Notes under the pieces: generated by a model
What the model was told of the DNA's origin: nothing
Database searches by the model: none
The model's input: the letters and a program-made list of their open reading frames with translations, nothing else
NCBI GenBank assembly: GCA_964654825.1
Contig: CAZZKG010000004.1
Span: forward strand, 1-64,000
Reading direction: 5' to 3'
DNA: 64,000 bases
Origin: CAZZKG01 sp964654825
Lineage (GTDB): Bacteria > Gemmatimonadota > CAZMKB01
Made by a program: the position numbers and the translations under genes
In this document: piece by piece, positions 1 to 8,436 of the stretch
Layout: every line of letters starts with the position of its first letter
Numbering within the stretch: the first letter of the stretch is position 1

Positions 1-507
1 GTTGTACTCAACGTTGTAATAATCGAGGACGTTCGAGCTCAGATCGAACCTGGCCACCTGGATCTGCCCCAGGTACTCATAGATGAGGTACAGATAGTCC
101 TCATCGAGCTCAGGGATCGCGAGAGCGGGCGTGGTGATGTCGTCACTGCCACCGACGAGGTTTACATAATGCCACCAGGAAGTTCCACCATCGCTCGAAC
201 GGAAGATATCGACACTCGTGCTCGGTGGAAAGTTCTCGACGACGAGGAAATACTCACCGGACGACGAGCTGACCATATCGCAGTAATATTCCGTCGGTTC
301 CGTGTCTGTCACGAGGATGTCGTTTCCGTAGAGAAGACTTCCGCCACCGCAGGGTTCTCCGACGAATGTTACTTCAGGATGTATGGGAGGTTGATCCTGA
401 TTGACCGCATCCCCCGCGTAGAGCACGGTGATGCCTAGGACAAAAGCGAGAGAGCCCGCAATACGCACCATCGCAGTTTGGGGACAGGTGTTATTTTTGC
501 CATTCAT
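1..507 (-). CDS. Secreted Asp-box (BNR-like) protein, partial
   Basis: Exported protein of unknown function, cut by the left window edge; 169 codons are visible. From the ATG at 507, residues about 12-31 form a hydrophobic export signal. Residues 103-111 read RSSDGGTSW, a good match to the Asp-box (S-x-D-x-G-x-T-W) that marks blades of sialidase-like propellers, so more such repeats are expected beyond the edge. The start is supported by a strong ribosome binding site, AAAGGAGGTAA, at 514-524, and by a promoter at 696-724. Asp-box proteins bind or cleave glycans or are purely structural; which applies cannot be seen in the fragment. The reading frame is not broken. Confidence 0.75.
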   Translation of the reverse strand, partial: MNGKNNTCPQTAMVRIAGSLAFVLGITVLYAGDAVNQDQPPIHPEVTFVGEPCGGGSLLYGNDILVTDTEPTEYYCDMVSSSSGEYFLVVENFPPSTSVDIFRSSDGGTSWWHYVNLVGGSDDITTPALAIPELDEDYLYLIYEYLGQIQVARFDLSSNVLDYYNVEYN

Positions 508-872
508 CTTTGTTACCTCCTTTTGTGACTGTTAAAAAACATGGAACAAAACAAGCGCAGTTGATATGAATAAAAACATTTGAGCCGACTGTGACTGTGT
601 GTGTTTCCCACACCGGAAAGGATCTTTAAGCGAAATAAGTCTGATCCTAATATAGGGAAGAGTGTCTGACGTTACCGGTCGTGGATTCTACTCGTATTGT
701 AGCAGAACCTCGACTCTTTGTCAAGTGGAAGCGGAGGGTGTGTCAAGCCTAATCGGAGAGGCTTTCCATTGGGAAATCGAGTAAGCGTCTACCTGGGGGA
801 TCCGTATTCGGGTATGCATGTTGTAACGGGGGTGCCGAAACACTCCCCGGTACACCGATATACGCTGCAAAA
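508..872. other. Intergenic region upstream of the Asp-box gene
   Basis: No gene recognised. It holds the ribosome binding site (514-524), a roughly 180-nt leader and the promoter (696-724) of the leftward Asp-box gene. Positions 725-872 lie downstream of the short remnant at 873-1118 and show nothing I can name. Confidence 0.6.
696..724 (-). promoter_or_regulatory. Sigma-70-type promoter of the Asp-box gene
   Basis: Read on the minus strand: -35 TTGACA at 719-724, 17-bp spacer, -10 TACAAT at 696-701. It points to the start codon at 507. Confidence 0.75.
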
Positions 873-1118
873 TCAGTGGTTGTATTTGAGGAGCAGGTAA
901 TCCGAATTGGTTTCTGTGCCGCCGTATGTTGTTCCGCCAAGATAGAGCCCGTCACCCGTATCACAAATGATACCTGCCGGCCAGTCCGCTCCCTGACCGT
1001 ACGGATCGTAGACAGGAACCGGACCGGTGTCCCCAACTCCATCATATGCCGGGACGCTGGCTGCTGAAGTACCGATCACGAGAAGAAACAGGATAAGGCG
1101 GATAAAATCCGTTTTCAT
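873..1118 (-). pseudogene. Short exported beta-propeller remnant
   Basis: An 81-codon frame with a clear signal peptide (residues about 5-24, cleavage near PAYDG) and an AGGAGG ribosome binding site just upstream of its ATG. The mature part holds only about half of a propeller (SBBP-like) blade: residues about 50-80 contain the run GLYLGGTTYGGTETNSDYLL followed by KYN, which in intact proteins of this kind continues into many blades. Here it stops at once, and none of the following frames resumes the repeat. It is best read as the 5' end of a larger secreted propeller gene truncated by deletion; a genuine small secreted protein is the alternative. Compare the intact propeller gene at 14337. 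Confidence 0.45.
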
Positions 1119-1151
1119 TGGACCCTCCTGAGTTGAAAGACGTTTGTAGTT

Positions 1152-1179
1152 ATTCTACTATTTTGATAGCAATTGTTAA
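1152..1179 (-). promoter_or_regulatory. Possible promoter of the propeller remnant
   Basis: Minus strand: TTAACA at 1174-1179, 16-bp spacer, TAGAAT at 1152-1157, about 35 bp upstream of the ATG at 1118. Weaker than other promoters in the window. Confidence 0.4.
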
Positions 1180-1229
1180 ATATCCTTTTCGTAATGCGTT
1201 GAGGGGAAATCAAGAGGTAGATCTCAATA

Positions 1230-1250
1230 CCCTCGTATATAAGACGAGGG
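1230..1250 (-). terminator. Hairpin after the FG-GAP gene
   Basis: Perfect 7-bp inverted repeat CCCTCGT / ACGAGGG with a 7-nt loop, about 95 bp after the stop codon at 1345. There is no T-run, so it may be a Rho-dependent or processing hairpin rather than a classic intrinsic terminator. Confidence 0.4.
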
Positions 1251-1344
1251 CTTTCAACCATCCCCGACAGGGATACTGAAAGAAGCAAGGATTAAGAAAT
1301 GGAATCGAAACTGGAGTTGTTCTGCCGTCCGGGAGGGCAACAGA

Positions 1345-3006
1345 TCAGTCTGTGAAGGTGTAGGTCCCCACTCCGATATTTCCGTCGAAATCTCTGATCC
1401 CCAGCAGCAGGGTATGGGTGCCGTCCGGAATGTGAACACCGGGGAATCTCCCACGGATCGAACGACCGTGGCTCGAACCCGTCCAGAGTGCCCGAGCCGC
1501 CACTCCCTCCGAGATATCCGTACCGTCCTCCGCAACGAAGAAGGCTTCGGGATCGAGATTCGAAGGCCCCCCGGCATCGGTGATACAGATCGCAGTTTCA
1601 GAATAGTCCTGGTAGTTCTCGAGTGATGGATGTGGTTCAATCCATATCTCGGGGATCTTCTTCCAAAGGCGGTTGATGAATGTCGCTACTCCGGATCGGT
1701 GCATGGTACTGGCGACTACATCGAGGTCACCATCATCTTCAATGTCCACCAGCTGGATGTCATAACAGGTGAATTCAGTGTTGGGTTCGGGTACGGACGG
1801 CAGTTCTACCATATAGCCTCCGTCCTGTACACCTCGAAAATTCCCGTCACCATCTCCGGGGAAGACGAAGAGAGCACCGTGAGCCCACACACCTTCGATA
1901 GTCGAAGCCCCCTCACAACCGAAGACGAGATCCGGCCGTAAGTCATTATTGACATCGCCGACAGCAGCTTCCATACCCTTCGAGCCGGCATGTTCAAACA
2001 TTTCGTGGTCAAGGATCACAGGTTCCGAGAATGTTCCGTCACCAATACCGAAAACCAGACGTACCGTTTCATCCCCGCCGTGACCGGGTAAAACCGCATC
2101 GATGTGATCATCATCGTTGAGATTTCCCACGGTGAGGGATGAAATGCTGCAGCTGTCGATAAAAACATCCGTGCGCGTGAACAAGCCGTTTCCTTCGAGA
2201 CTCAGAAATACCGAGTAGTAGCTGGATTCGTTTCCACCGGCCATCAGCAGATCAGCATGACCATCCTCATTGAAGTCTCCGGTGGCAACAGCTGTCGACA
2301 GATCATTTACTCCGTCGAAGGTAACGGACGTGAACGAACCTGTCCCATCTCCATACAGAATCTCCAGATTGATGATGTTTTCCCCTTCACCGCAGCTTGC
2401 CACTGCGATATCCTGATAGTCATCTTCGTTGAAATCACCTACGGCAAGCCGCTTCGCAGGAGTCGGCATGAGCCGGACCTTTGCCTGAAGCTCAAAGTGC
2501 GGGAGGATCTCGTTAAATTCACCGTTTCCCTCACCAGCCATGATGATCACGGTCGGCATTCCATCGACAGAAAAGGGCGCGTTGAGTATCGCCAGGTCCG
2601 TCTCATCGTCATCATTAAAATCACCACTGACGATCGTCTGGAATATCGTGTGCGGACTCCAGTACCTCCACGTGTACCGGCTGAAATGGGTGAAGTTCCC
2701 CGTCCCATCCCCCAGAAGGATCGAGAGACCCTGTTCATCCCAGGGATAGGTATCGCCGTTGTAATCCGTCGTCACGGCCACATCGTGAAAGCCATCGTGA
2801 TTGAAATCTTCCACGACGATCGACATGGCGGCGCCGGGATCATTTTCGGGGCCTGTCCAGACGAGATTTCGTATCTGCTGGAGAGGAGGAGCAAGTTCCT
2901 GAGGAAGCGGTAACCTGACCTGTCCCGGGAACGCCGGATTCACGATACATAAAGGAAGGAAAAAGAGAAATGTGCAACACAACCATCTGACAAGTCTATA
3001 TCTCAT
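1345..3006 (-). CDS. Secreted FG-GAP/VCBS repeat protein
   Basis: Exported protein of 553 residues with a signal peptide at about 5-28 and at least seven FG-GAP/VCBS-type calcium-binding loops spread over the mature chain, for example DFNHDGFHDVAV, DFNDDDETDLAI, DFNEDDYQDIAVA, DFNEDGHADLL, DVNNDLRPDLVFG and DIEDDGDLDVV. Such repeats fold into an integrin-like beta-propeller stabilised by calcium and are usually adhesive or substrate-binding. The last 90 residues form a different, probably Ig-like region; there is no PNPFNP-type sorting domain. The ATG is preceded by GAGG, and the gene has its own promoter at 3124-3152, divergent from the reductase gene. No enzyme motif is seen, so the ligand is unknown. 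A second protein of this type lies at 38821-40197. Confidence 0.85.
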   Translation of the reverse strand: MRYRLVRWLCCTFLFFLPLCIVNPAFPGQVRLPLPQELAPPLQQIRNLVWTGPENDPGAAMSIVVEDFNHDGFHDVAVTTDYNGDTYPWDEQGLSILLGDGTGNFTHFSRYTWRYWSPHTIFQTIVSGDFNDDDETDLAILNAPFSVDGMPTVIIMAGEGNGEFNEILPHFELQAKVRLMPTPAKRLAVGDFNEDDYQDIAVASCGEGENIINLEILYGDGTGSFTSVTFDGVNDLSTAVATGDFNEDGHADLLMAGGNESSYYSVFLSLEGNGLFTRTDVFIDSCSISSLTVGNLNDDDHIDAVLPGHGGDETVRLVFGIGDGTFSEPVILDHEMFEHAGSKGMEAAVGDVNNDLRPDLVFGCEGASTIEGVWAHGALFVFPGDGDGNFRGVQDGGYMVELPSVPEPNTEFTCYDIQLVDIEDDGDLDVVASTMHRSGVATFINRLWKKIPEIWIEPHPSLENYQDYSETAICITDAGGPSNLDPEAFFVAEDGTDISEGVAARALWTGSSHGRSIRGRFPGVHIPDGTHTLLLGIRDFDGNIGVGTYTFTD

Positions 3007-3123
3007 CGGGACCTCAACGCGAGAGTGTGTAATACAGCGAGTGAGGACTTGAAAAAATCACGGTCGGTGGCCATTTGTCATCACTTGTCTGGCCCTCACG
3101 CAAATCCTGTTGTGTATGGTATC

Positions 3124-3152
3124 ATGTTACCCTGTTCGACAGAATTTGTCAA
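3124..3152 (-). promoter_or_regulatory. Promoter of the FG-GAP gene
   Basis: Minus strand: TTGACA at 3147-3152, 17-bp spacer, TAACAT at 3124-3129. The two divergent -35 boxes (3147-3152 and 3178-3183) are only 25 bp apart. Confidence 0.65.
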
Positions 3153-3177
3153 CGGTTTCGACAGGCGTCCTCCATGC

Positions 3178-3206
3178 TTGACTCGTCCCGGCCTGCATGG
3201 TATTAT
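3178..3206 (+). promoter_or_regulatory. Promoter of the RdhA-like gene
   Basis: TTGACT at 3178-3183, 17-bp spacer, TATTAT at 3201-3206, about 60 bp upstream of the ATG at 3269. It supports choosing that ATG over the upstream in-frame one at 3197, which would lie inside this promoter. Confidence 0.7.
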
Positions 3207-3268
3207 CCAATCTCACATTACAGTCGCCGAGATGTCTTCACTTCGTCACCGCCTGGAGGACCGGAGAT

Positions 3269-4639
3269 ATGCCGACTGGCGAACCAGTCTTCATTCCCAC
3301 CATTCTCATCATTTTCGGTGTGTTCATTTTCCTCTCCCTCCTGTATATGACGATTTCTTCGTTCTTCGAAGATGAACCTCGCGCGGCGGCGAGAGCGTTT
3401 CTGCTCTCACTTCTCTTACCTCTACCCTACTTCTTTCTCGGGTTGTCCACTTTCAGGTATGGTGGCTATGCTTCCGTCGCACTAATCGTTTTCACCAGTG
3501 TACTCATCCTTGCATTGATCATCCCGACAGGATCCGACCGGGAGAGTGAGGAAAAAGCGCAACCGGGAAGGTTCGACGAACGAGACATTATGTTTTCGAG
3601 ATACGAACTCAGGGAGGGGTCAAAACGGTTCGAACAATACTACCGTGAGCATCCCGACAAGAGGTCCAGTGATGATGAATTCAGGAAAAAACCCGGTTTG
3701 ATGGCTGCGGAAGCCCGATACTTCGAGCCATTCTTGTTTTCAGCGGCCGATGCCGGTTTCAGAACCGTCGAGCACCACGAATCGTTTTTAGATGAAACAC
3801 CCGCGAAACAGAAGATCACGCTGGATCCTGAGAAAATCACCACATTTGTCAAGAACTGGGCCAGATCCATAGGAGCGGTCTCGGTGGGAGTGACGAAGCT
3901 TCTGGATCACCACGTCTACAGCTTCGGAGGCCGAGGTAGAAACTACGGTGAACCTATCGTTCGAGAGCACCACTACGCAATAGCACTCACCGTAGAAATG
4001 AACAAGTATATGCTAGACCGGGCCCCCTTCGGCCCGATCATCATGGAATCAGCCCAGCAGTACCTGGCCTCTGGTACTATCGCGGTTCAAATAGCCCGCT
4101 TCATCCGCAACCTCGGATACCCTGCCCGGGCACACATCGACGCGAATTACCAGGTCATCTGCCCCCTGGTGGCAAGAGATGCAGGTCTCGGCGAGATCGG
4201 GCGGATGGGCCTTTTAATGACCCCACAGCTCGGTCCGAGAGTGAGGATCGCAGTCGTCACCACGGACCTGCCTCTCGTGACGGACGAACCCGGTCACGAC
4301 GATTCAATCATCGACTTCTGTACCCGCTGTGTGAAATGTGCGGAAGTGTGTCCGAGCAGGGCGATTCCCTCGGGGGACAGAGAAGTGATCGATGGAGTAC
4401 ACCGCTGGAGAATCAGCCCCGAGGACTGCTTTACTTTCTGGTGTACCGTCGGGACGGACTGCGGTCGCTGCGTCAGTGTCTGCCCGTATGCACACCCCGA
4501 CATCCTGCTCCACAACATCGTGAGAAGAGGAGTTCGCAACTCTTCGGTCTTTCGAAGACTGGCGATTTGGATGGATGATTTTTTCTACGGAAGGAAACCG
4601 TCACCCTCTGACCTGCCCGACTGGATGAAGTGCCGCTAG
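3269..4639 (+). CDS. Membrane-anchored reductive-dehalogenase-like Fe-S protein
   Basis: A 456-residue member of the RdhA/QueG family of cobalamin and Fe-S reductases. Three hydrophobic helices fill residues about 9-29, 40-58 and 65-85, followed by a soluble catalytic part. The block GYPARAHIDANY, then DAGLGEIGRMGLLMTPQLGPRVR, split here only for length, is the corrinoid-domain signature of RdhA rather than of QueG. The first cluster uses C351, C354, C357 and C361 (CTRCVKCAEVCP); the second uses cysteines near 392-405 (CGRCVSVCP), both followed by Pro. There is no Tat signal; the protein is anchored by its own N-terminal helices instead. No RdhB anchor gene is adjacent. The start is set by GGAGG at 3254-3258. 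The substrate may be an organohalide or another electrophile; I cannot tell. Confidence 0.8.
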   Translation: MPTGEPVFIPTILIIFGVFIFLSLLYMTISSFFEDEPRAAARAFLLSLLLPLPYFFLGLSTFRYGGYASVALIVFTSVLILALIIPTGSDRESEEKAQPGRFDERDIMFSRYELREGSKRFEQYYREHPDKRSSDDEFRKKPGLMAAEARYFEPFLFSAADAGFRTVEHHESFLDETPAKQKITLDPEKITTFVKNWARSIGAVSVGVTKLLDHHVYSFGGRGRNYGEPIVREHHYAIALTVEMNKYMLDRAPFGPIIMESAQQYLASGTIAVQIARFIRNLGYPARAHIDANYQVICPLVARDAGLGEIGRMGLLMTPQLGPRVRIAVVTTDLPLVTDEPGHDDSIIDFCTRCVKCAEVCPSRAIPSGDREVIDGVHRWRISPEDCFTFWCTVGTDCGRCVSVCPYAHPDILLHNIVRRGVRNSSVFRRLAIWMDDFFYGRKPSPSDLPDWMKCR

Positions 4640-4666
4640 TGTTCCGTCCCGGAAATCCGTTGACAA

Positions 4667-5647
4667 TTACAGCCGGCAATCCGACAACCAGCGCGCCACA
4701 TCCACCGCGAAATATGTGAGTATAATGTCAGCTCCCGCCCGCTTGATCGCCGTCAATGTCTCCAGTACTATTCTTCGTTCGTCGAGCCATCCCTTCTCTA
4801 CAGCAGCTTTTATCATCGCATACTCGCCACTGACATTGTAGGCTGCGACGGGTAGATCGAACTCCTGACGTACGGCCCGGATGACGTCCAGGTAAGCGAG
4901 TGCCGGTTTCACCATGACGATATCCGCGCCTTCCATTATATCCTGCTTCACTTCGCGGAGGGCCTCCCTCAGGTTGGCGGGGTCCATCTGATACGACCGG
5001 CGGTCCCCGAACTGCGGAGCACTCCCGGCTGCGTCGCGGAAGGGACCATAGTAGGCAGACGCGTATTTTGCCGCGTAGGAAAGGATGGGAACATGCGTGT
5101 AACCTGCCTCATCGAGTGCCTCCCTGATGGCGAGCACCCGGCCATCCATCATATCCGAAGGTGCTACCATGTGGGCGCCGGCCCGGACCTGGCTCAGAGC
5201 TGTCCTCGAGAGAAGATCGAGTGTGGGGTCGTTCAGAATCCTCTCCCCCTCCACGACTCCGCAGTGTCCGTGAGAAGTGTACTCACACAGACAGATGTCT
5301 GTAATGACGAACATATCGGGGACATCCTTCCGAAGAGCAGCCACCGCCTGCTGTATGATGCCATCCTCCGCCCAGGCACCCGCCCCCATCTCATCCTTCT
5401 TCTTCGGGATCCCGAACAGGATGACGGCCCTGACACCCGAACCGACGAGGCGTTTACACTCCTCCACCAGTTCGGGGACAGAAAAACGAAACTGACCGGG
5501 CATCGAGGGGATCTCTTTCCTGCCGCTTTGCCCCTCCGCAACGAACAGGGGCATCACCAGATCGTTGATTCCCAGAACGGTTTCACGGACCATGTCTCGA
5601 AGGACACCTTCCTCCCGTATCCTCCGCATTCGATTCATTGGAAACAT
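4667..5647 (-). CDS. hemB: Delta-aminolevulinic acid dehydratase (porphobilinogen synthase)
   Basis: Condenses two 5-aminolevulinate molecules to porphobilinogen in cytosolic tetrapyrrole synthesis. The 326-residue length is normal for the family. The two Schiff-base lysines are K194 (in SYAAKYAS) and K247 (in MVKPA). C119, C121 and C129 (ICLCEYTSHGHCG) form the zinc site, so this is the zinc-dependent class. It is the last gene of the leftward hemC-hemL-hemB operon, 133 bp after hemL. The ATG is preceded by GGGGGAGATCC. It converges on the RdhA-like gene with a 27-bp gap. Confidence 0.97.
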   Translation of the reverse strand: MFPMNRMRRIREEGVLRDMVRETVLGINDLVMPLFVAEGQSGRKEIPSMPGQFRFSVPELVEECKRLVGSGVRAVILFGIPKKKDEMGAGAWAEDGIIQQAVAALRKDVPDMFVITDICLCEYTSHGHCGVVEGERILNDPTLDLLSRTALSQVRAGAHMVAPSDMMDGRVLAIREALDEAGYTHVPILSYAAKYASAYYGPFRDAAGSAPQFGDRRSYQMDPANLREALREVKQDIMEGADIVMVKPALAYLDVIRAVRQEFDLPVAAYNVSGEYAMIKAAVEKGWLDERRIVLETLTAIKRAGADIILTYFAVDVARWLSDCRL

Positions 5648-5780
5648 GGATCTCCCCCTTTTCGCTGTTTATCAGGTGTATGCTCAACCCACGACTCGAT
5701 GGCGTTGTGCATCCGAACGATCTTTAATATTCAGTTCTGCCCAACCGCAATCTACTACCGCCATTATTCCGGACAACCAC

Positions 5781-7064
5781 CTATGTATGACCGAGTTCCT
5801 CGTTAATGGCTCGGGCGAGTCCGGTCACCTCTTCCCCGGCGTGCGCCGTACTCAGGAAAATCACCTCGTATGGTGACGGCGGCAGATAATAGCCCTGTCG
5901 CAGGATCGGTTGGTATATATCGTTGAATCGATCCACGGCCACAGGTGAGATCTCCTCCGGCTGCCTCGGGAATTCCTTCTCATCGAGATAGAGCCACAGG
6001 ATCGAGCCCGCCTGCTGAGCCCGGGCGAAAGTTTTCCCGGTTGCCGAGAGTTCTTCAACGAATTTCCTCCCCAGTCGTTCAAGCACATCGTAAGGGGGAT
6101 CGTCCCGAAGGATGGAGAGCGTTGCGATCCCGGCGGCGAGGGAGACAGGGTTCCCGCTCAGAGTCCCGGCCTGGTATACACTGCCGGTCGGTGCGAGCAC
6201 ATCCATGATCTCCGCCTTTCCGGCTACCGCTCCCACCGGCATCCCGCCGCCGATTATCTTGCCCAGTACCGAGAGATCCGGGGTTATTCCTACAAGCTGA
6301 CCGTATCCGCCGAAGTTTAGTCTGAAACCCGAGATCACTTCGTCGAAGATGAGTAAGGCTCCATATCGGCTGGTGATATCACGCAGAAAACGTAGAAAAT
6401 CCTGCCGCTGCATGAGGAGGCCGTTGTTGGCAGGCAGAGGCTCTATAATGAGTGCCGCGATGTCGTCTCCGTGAGAGTCGAACAGCCGCTTGACACTTGA
6501 CTCATCATCCAGTTCCGCAACGAGTGTGGTACCGGCGATAGCCGAAGGAACACCGCTCGAATCTGCGATCGCCTGTGTGGCCAGACCTGATCCTGCCTTG
6601 ACCAGCATCCCGTCACAGTGACCGTGGTAACCGCCTTCGAATTTGATCACCAGGCTGCGATCTGTAACTCCCCGTGCAATCCTCAAGGCCGTCATCACGG
6701 CTTCTGTCCCGGAGTTGACCATCCTGACCCTGTCATAGCCGGGGAAAGCATCCAGCACGAGTGCGGCGAGCTCGATCTCCTTCCGGTGGCAGGTGCCGTA
6801 GGACAATCCGCATGGGGCGGCTTCACGCACGGCCTCGACCACTTTTGGATGGGAGTGTCCCAGGATGAGCGGCCCCCAGGACATACAGAAATCCACGTAC
6901 TCGTTGTTATCCTCATCCCTGAAGCGGCTGCCCGAAGCGCTCCTGACGAACACCGGATCGCCCCCGACCTTGCCGAAGGCTCGCACCGGACTGTTTACCC
7001 CACCGGGGATGAGACCGGTAGCTTCTTTATACAATTCACGGGATCTGGAGAGATCATTATGCAC
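5781..7064 (-). CDS. hemL: Glutamate-1-semialdehyde 2,1-aminomutase
   Basis: PLP enzyme that turns glutamate-1-semialdehyde into 5-aminolevulinate in the C5 pathway. It has 427 residues, the usual length. The PLP lysine is K269 (VLGKIIGGGMP), the cofactor Asp is in DEVISGF (about 241) and the N-terminal signature GGVNSPVRAF is at 21-30. The start is a GTG (7062-7064); no ATG in frame is nearby, and AGGGAGA lies about 13 bases upstream. It is the middle gene of hemC-hemL-hemB. Its presence shows that the organism makes 5-aminolevulinate from glutamyl-tRNA, although hemA is not in the window. Confidence 0.96.
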   Translation of the reverse strand: MHNDLSRSRELYKEATGLIPGGVNSPVRAFGKVGGDPVFVRSASGSRFRDEDNNEYVDFCMSWGPLILGHSHPKVVEAVREAAPCGLSYGTCHRKEIELAALVLDAFPGYDRVRMVNSGTEAVMTALRIARGVTDRSLVIKFEGGYHGHCDGMLVKAGSGLATQAIADSSGVPSAIAGTTLVAELDDESSVKRLFDSHGDDIAALIIEPLPANNGLLMQRQDFLRFLRDITSRYGALLIFDEVISGFRLNFGGYGQLVGITPDLSVLGKIIGGGMPVGAVAGKAEIMDVLAPTGSVYQAGTLSGNPVSLAAGIATLSILRDDPPYDVLERLGRKFVEELSATGKTFARAQQAGSILWLYLDEKEFPRQPEEISPVAVDRFNDIYQPILRQGYYLPPSPYEVIFLSTAHAGEEVTGLARAINEELGHT

Positions 7065-7169
7065 AATAGACGTAATCTCCCTATATCAAACCATGTTCCA
7101 CGAGTAACGGATCCAGGCGAGACCTCTGACTGCCCGTTTCAGCAGAGGAGGCCCTGCCCGCCGGATTCG

Positions 7170-8111
7170 CTACCGATATATAACTCGACAGAACGACTCG
7201 CTCGTTCCCTGATCAACAGGCTCGAAATCGCCCAGACTCTCCGGTCCCCTGGCGAAGCAATCCTCGAGTGAGCCGGAAAATGCGGTCCGGCACCATCCCT
7301 TCCCTTCGAGATCCAACCCCAGGGAAACTTTCCACTCTCCTCCATCCGGCCTGGCCCACGCACCGAAGGCGGTGTGACATCCCCCTTCGAATCGTGACAG
7401 GAGGCCCCGTTCGATACGTACCGCCTGCCGCGTGCGGACATCATTCAATCCTGACATGAGCGACAGAGTATTCTGATCAGCAGCTCGTATCTGTACCGCG
7501 ATGACCCCCTGCCCAGGTGCCGGGAGCCAGATCTCAGGATCGAGCTCATACACCAGGAGCGGGTCCAGATCTTCCGCGACTCGTTCTATACCGGCCCGGG
7601 CCAAAATAACAGCCCCAATATCCCCTTCCCTGCATTTGCTCAAGCGCGTGGTGATATTGCCGCGCAGGAATTGGGGAGTCGCCTGCGGAGCAAAGACAGC
7701 GAGAAGTGAACGCCGCCTCAGGGAAGTGGCTCCGACCGGGGACCCGGGCCTTAACGGAATCTGCTCCCGACTGTCATGGTAATCGGGGTGTACGAGAAGG
7801 AGATCGCTCACTCGAGCTCGTGCGAGATACGCCCCGACACACAGGTCCGGATGAGATTCCGTCGGCAGATCCTTGAGTGAATGGACCGCGAGGTCTATGT
7901 CGGAAGCGAGGAGCCTCTCCTCGATTTCCCTGGTGAAAAAACCCTTCTCTGACCTCCCCTGTAACGGTACGTCGAGAAACCGGTCACCGGAGGTCCGGAT
8001 GACCTGTAACTCGGAGGCGACACCAAGATTCTCAGCGACCTGCCGGGCCTGCCGCAGAGCGAGAGCACTTCCCCGTGTTCCGATCACTACTGTCCGTTGC
8101 TTACCTTCCAC
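7170..8111 (-). CDS. hemC: Hydroxymethylbilane synthase (porphobilinogen deaminase)
   Basis: Polymerises four porphobilinogens to hydroxymethylbilane. It has 313 residues, typical length. The N-terminal GTRGSALALRQ and the block DLAVHSLKDLPTE are diagnostic, and C245 (in EGGCH) is the attachment point of the dipyrromethane cofactor. It starts with GTG at 8109-8111 with GGAG upstream. It is first in the hem operon and about 105 bp before hemL. A promoter at 8189-8217 drives the unit. No hemD, hemE or hemA is linked here, which is only a partial heme cluster. Confidence 0.95.
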   Translation of the reverse strand: MEGKQRTVVIGTRGSALALRQARQVAENLGVASELQVIRTSGDRFLDVPLQGRSEKGFFTREIEERLLASDIDLAVHSLKDLPTESHPDLCVGAYLARARVSDLLLVHPDYHDSREQIPLRPGSPVGATSLRRRSLLAVFAPQATPQFLRGNITTRLSKCREGDIGAVILARAGIERVAEDLDPLLVYELDPEIWLPAPGQGVIAVQIRAADQNTLSLMSGLNDVRTRQAVRIERGLLSRFEGGCHTAFGAWARPDGGEWKVSLGLDLEGKGWCRTAFSGSLEDCFARGPESLGDFEPVDQGTSESFCRVIYR

Positions 8112-8188
8112 AGTCTGCTCCGGTATTCCTCGAGTACGGTGTGGAGAGTGTTCCAGGAATCACCTGACGGGGGATACTGATGCCCATA

Positions 8189-8217
8189 AATATACTGCCC
8201 CCCGGAGCATCCTTCAA
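8189..8217 (-). promoter_or_regulatory. Promoter of the hem operon
   Basis: Minus strand: TTGAAG at 8212-8217, 17-bp spacer with a G-run, TATATT at 8189-8194, about 70 bp before the hemC GTG. Confidence 0.6.
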
Positions 8218-8338
8218 GGTTCAGTCGACTCGAAGTAACAGCTATGGGAATTGGTTGAGAGAGGGTGAATTTCTCGATTGCATTGAAACGGTAGGAAAGA
8301 AATTTTTTTCGTGACGTGCCGAATCAACGCAATTCTTG

Positions 8339-8367
8339 TTGACAAGCCGACTCCAACCCGGTATCAT
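8339..8367 (+). promoter_or_regulatory. Promoter of the M14 peptidase gene
   Basis: TTGACA at 8339-8344, 17-bp spacer, TATCAT at 8362-8367, about 70 bp before the ATG at 8437. Confidence 0.75.
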
Positions 8368-8436
8368 ACGATTCAACAGATCAGTCCCTGATCACATACA
8401 CTCACTGCACGAAACACAAGAACCGAGGATTCGAAA

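Larger units (their letters stand above)
8112..8436. other. Divergent intergenic region, hemC and M14 peptidase
   Basis: No gene. It carries the leftward hem promoter (8189-8217) and the rightward peptidase promoter (8339-8367). Nothing else recognisable; no riboswitch-like fold was identified by eye. Confidence 0.6.

Noticed and set aside
749..1045. Second frame overlapping the propeller remnant
   Set aside because: It has no propeller or signal-peptide features; its openness looks accidental.
4661..4666. TTGACA within the hemB 3' end as a promoter
   Set aside because: No -10 box at 16-18 bp downstream and no gene to serve.
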